A stretch of DNA of 5,507 nucleotides from Ilumatobacteraceae bacterium (GTDB lineage: Bacteria; Actinomycetota; Acidimicrobiia; Acidimicrobiales; Ilumatobacteraceae), in assembly GCA_023257035.1 (NCBI GenBank), contig JALRDI010000023.1:1-5507 (forward strand). The letters are read 5' to 3'. The notes beneath the pieces are model-generated. The model ran no database searches. It was not told the DNA's origin and saw only the letters and a program-made list of their open reading frames with translations. The position numbers and the translations under genes are program-made. Positions 5,433-5,507 of the stretch are shown in pieces. Within the stretch, counting starts at the first letter, position 1. Every line of letters begins with the position of its first letter.

Positions 5433-5507
5433 CCAACAGACGTGGGCTGACCCTCAAAAGTGCGCCCGACGTAGACTTCCATCACGTAGTTTCGTGAGGG
5501 GCGCACC

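Larger units (their letters stand above)
5369..5507 (-). other. region upstream of the MBL hydrolase: leader plus end of an unseen gene, or N-terminal extension
   Basis: All three minus-strand frames were read. The frame of the MBL gene is open to the edge and offers an ATG at 5482, encoding MEVYVGRTFEGQPTSVGRR, which I do not recognise. A second frame ends with TGA at 5484-5482, forming a TGATG stop/start with that ATG. The third ends with TGA at 5456-5454 after GAPLTKLRDGSLRRAHF, and could be the tail of an upstream gene leaving an 85-bp leader. The fragments are too short to choose. A TATAGC box is present near 5399 but has no good -35 partner. Confidence 0.4.

Noticed and set aside
5123..5497. 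A 124-codon plus-strand open frame at the right end
   Set aside because: It is antisense to the MBL hydrolase, including its conserved N-terminal strands, has no recognisable domain and no convincing ribosome binding site.
5369..5506. GTG at 5506 as the start of the MBL hydrolase
   Set aside because: It sits at the window edge only because the sequence stops there, and the Arg-rich extension does not match the MBL fold. The ATG at 5368 fits the family start and has a nearby Shine-Dalgarno.
1..5507. tRNA or other RNA genes, CRISPR repeats, insertion sequences, phage or defence genes
   Set aside because: Coding sequence fills nearly the whole window. I found no direct repeat arrays, transposase motifs, cloverleaf-like stretch or defence domain by eye.

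Overview
The window is a compact, ordinary-looking stretch of bacterial chromosome with a GC content in the mid-50s by eye. It carries five complete minus-strand genes and the 3' end of one plus-strand gene. The best guess for the organism is an actinobacterium, perhaps a free-living Acidimicrobiia-type lineage. This rests on the style of the acyl-CoA dehydrogenase (IEGGTSEIQ ending), the crotonase of the 'GDTH' type, the pyruvate kinase sequence, tight ATGA gene junctions and a pyruvate kinase start with no Shine-Dalgarno. There is no marker gene, so the assignment is an inference.

Layout, in order of minus-strand transcription (right to left). Positions 5507-5369 are ambiguous: either the end of an upstream gene plus a leader, or an N-terminal extension of the next gene. 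A metallo-beta-lactamase-fold hydrolase follows (5368-4493), then a crotonase/enoyl-CoA hydratase family protein (4496-3759) and an acyl-CoA dehydrogenase (3762-2503). These three are joined by 4-base ATGA stop/start overlaps and form one translational unit. A 121-bp gap (2502-2382) has weak inverted repeats and a weak promoter candidate close to the next start. Then come pyruvate kinase (2381-945) and, again through an ATGA overlap, an alpha/beta hydrolase (948-172). On the plus strand, positions 1-206 hold the C-terminus of an MFS-type transporter. It converges on the hydrolase gene and overlaps its end by 35 bp.

Functionally, the first trio looks like a catabolic acyl-CoA module: FAD-dependent desaturation, a hydratase/isomerase-like step, and a hydrolase acting on a lactone, ester or thioester. 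Its substrate cannot be read from the sequence, and no CoA ligase or thiolase is present. The second pair couples the last step of glycolysis to a hydrolase of unknown substrate.

I see no RNA gene, CRISPR array, insertion sequence, phage gene or defence system. The points most worth a second look are a 10-bp hairpin exactly bracketed by the stop codons of the two convergent genes, the replacement of the second catalytic glutamate by histidine in the crotonase, and the pyruvate kinase-hydrolase coupling. None of these amounts to a demonstrated new system.
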